Assembly (NCBI GenBank): GCA_002774085.1
Contig: PEZH01000029.1
Coordinates: 1-5,481, forward strand
Reading direction: 5' to 3'
Origin: Candidatus Shapirobacteria bacterium CG09_land_8_20_14_0_10_38_17
GTDB lineage: Bacteria > Patescibacteriota > Microgenomatia > 0-14-0-10-38-17
Length of the DNA stretch: 5,481 nucleotides
Numbering within the stretch: the stretch's first letter is position 1; every line of letters begins with the position of its first letter. The notes beneath the pieces were generated by a model, which was not told where the DNA came from, searched no databases, and was given only the letters and a program-made list of their open reading frames with translations. The position numbers were made by a program, and so were the translations under genes. Of the stretch, positions 5,436-5,481 are shown piece by piece.

Positions 5436-5460
5436 GTTCACTCGCCTATAGCGAGTGAGC
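5436..5460. repeat. Second strong stem-loop after galU
   Basis: TCACTCGC (5438-5445) pairs perfectly with GCGAGTGA (5451-5458) around CTATA. The stem extends outward by one T·G and one G-C pair to 5436/5460. It lies 18 bp after the galU terminator hairpin and has no T-tract on the + strand. It could be part of a further transposon end or a terminator for a gene entering from the right; the window stops 21 bp later, so its context is unknown. Confidence 0.5.
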
Positions 5461-5481
5461 TATTGATATCGGTTTCATCCA

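Larger units (their letters stand above)
5395..5481 (-). pseudogene. Possible third tnpB C-terminal relic at the right edge
   Basis: Reading the minus strand inward from the window edge gives DETDINSSLAIGE, then a TGA. In another frame RAKQKEPRALPVG follows, ending in the 5399-5417 hairpin. The first piece recalls the D-x-D-x-NAS-x-NIL end of TnpB, and having the C-terminal codons inside a hairpin is what both clear tnpB relics in this window show. There is one frame change, the key DRD is imperfect and no zinc finger is in view, so this is a weak call. Confidence 0.25.

Overview
The window (about 40-45% GC by eye) carries two intact protein genes on the + strand: a carbamoyl-phosphate synthase large subunit (carB, 895-4128) and a UTP-glucose-1-phosphate uridylyltransferase (galU-like, 4510-5394). 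It also carries the wreckage of at least two IS200/IS605-type insertion elements. No tRNA, rRNA or CRISPR array was seen. The organism is bacterial with the standard code: both long ORFs read through without UGA and end in TAG. Three things make a Patescibacteria/CPR or similarly streamlined lineage my best guess, though this is inference: neither gene has a visible Shine-Dalgarno sequence, galU appears leaderless, and IS200/IS605 debris is abundant. CarB resembles the animal CAD / Bacteroidota form more than the E. coli form.

Layout. Positions 1-890 are a decayed element in + orientation. It has a left-end hairpin (12-36), a 28-codon tail of a TnpA (Y1 transposase) on the minus strand (106-192), a frameshifted and internally deleted tnpB (220-879), and a right-end hairpin (860-882). 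carB starts 4 bp after the apparent right end. At the other side of carB a second, shorter element (about 4098-4462) lies in the opposite orientation. It has its own right-end hairpin (4106-4128), the last 91 codons of a different TnpB (4106-4381, minus) and a left end (4415-4462) that matches positions 1-48 as an inverted repeat at 45 of 48 bases. Both elements therefore point their tnpB and right ends at carB, and the second one supplies the last nine codons and the stop of carB.

galU follows 47 bp beyond the second element. Its perfect extended -10 box ends 7 bp before the ATG. A GC-rich hairpin with a T-rich tail (5399-5429) closes it. The last 65 bases hold a second strong hairpin and, on the minus strand, residues suggestive of a third tnpB relic.

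Function. CarB makes carbamoyl phosphate for pyrimidine and arginine synthesis. GalU uses UTP, the product of the pyrimidine route, to make UDP-glucose. Nothing shows the two are co-regulated; galU has its own promoter. carA is not in the window. The most interesting structure is the symmetrical boxing of one essential-type gene by two relic elements with near-identical ends, in which every non-Watson-Crick pair in the end hairpins is tolerated only on the tnpB-sense strand.
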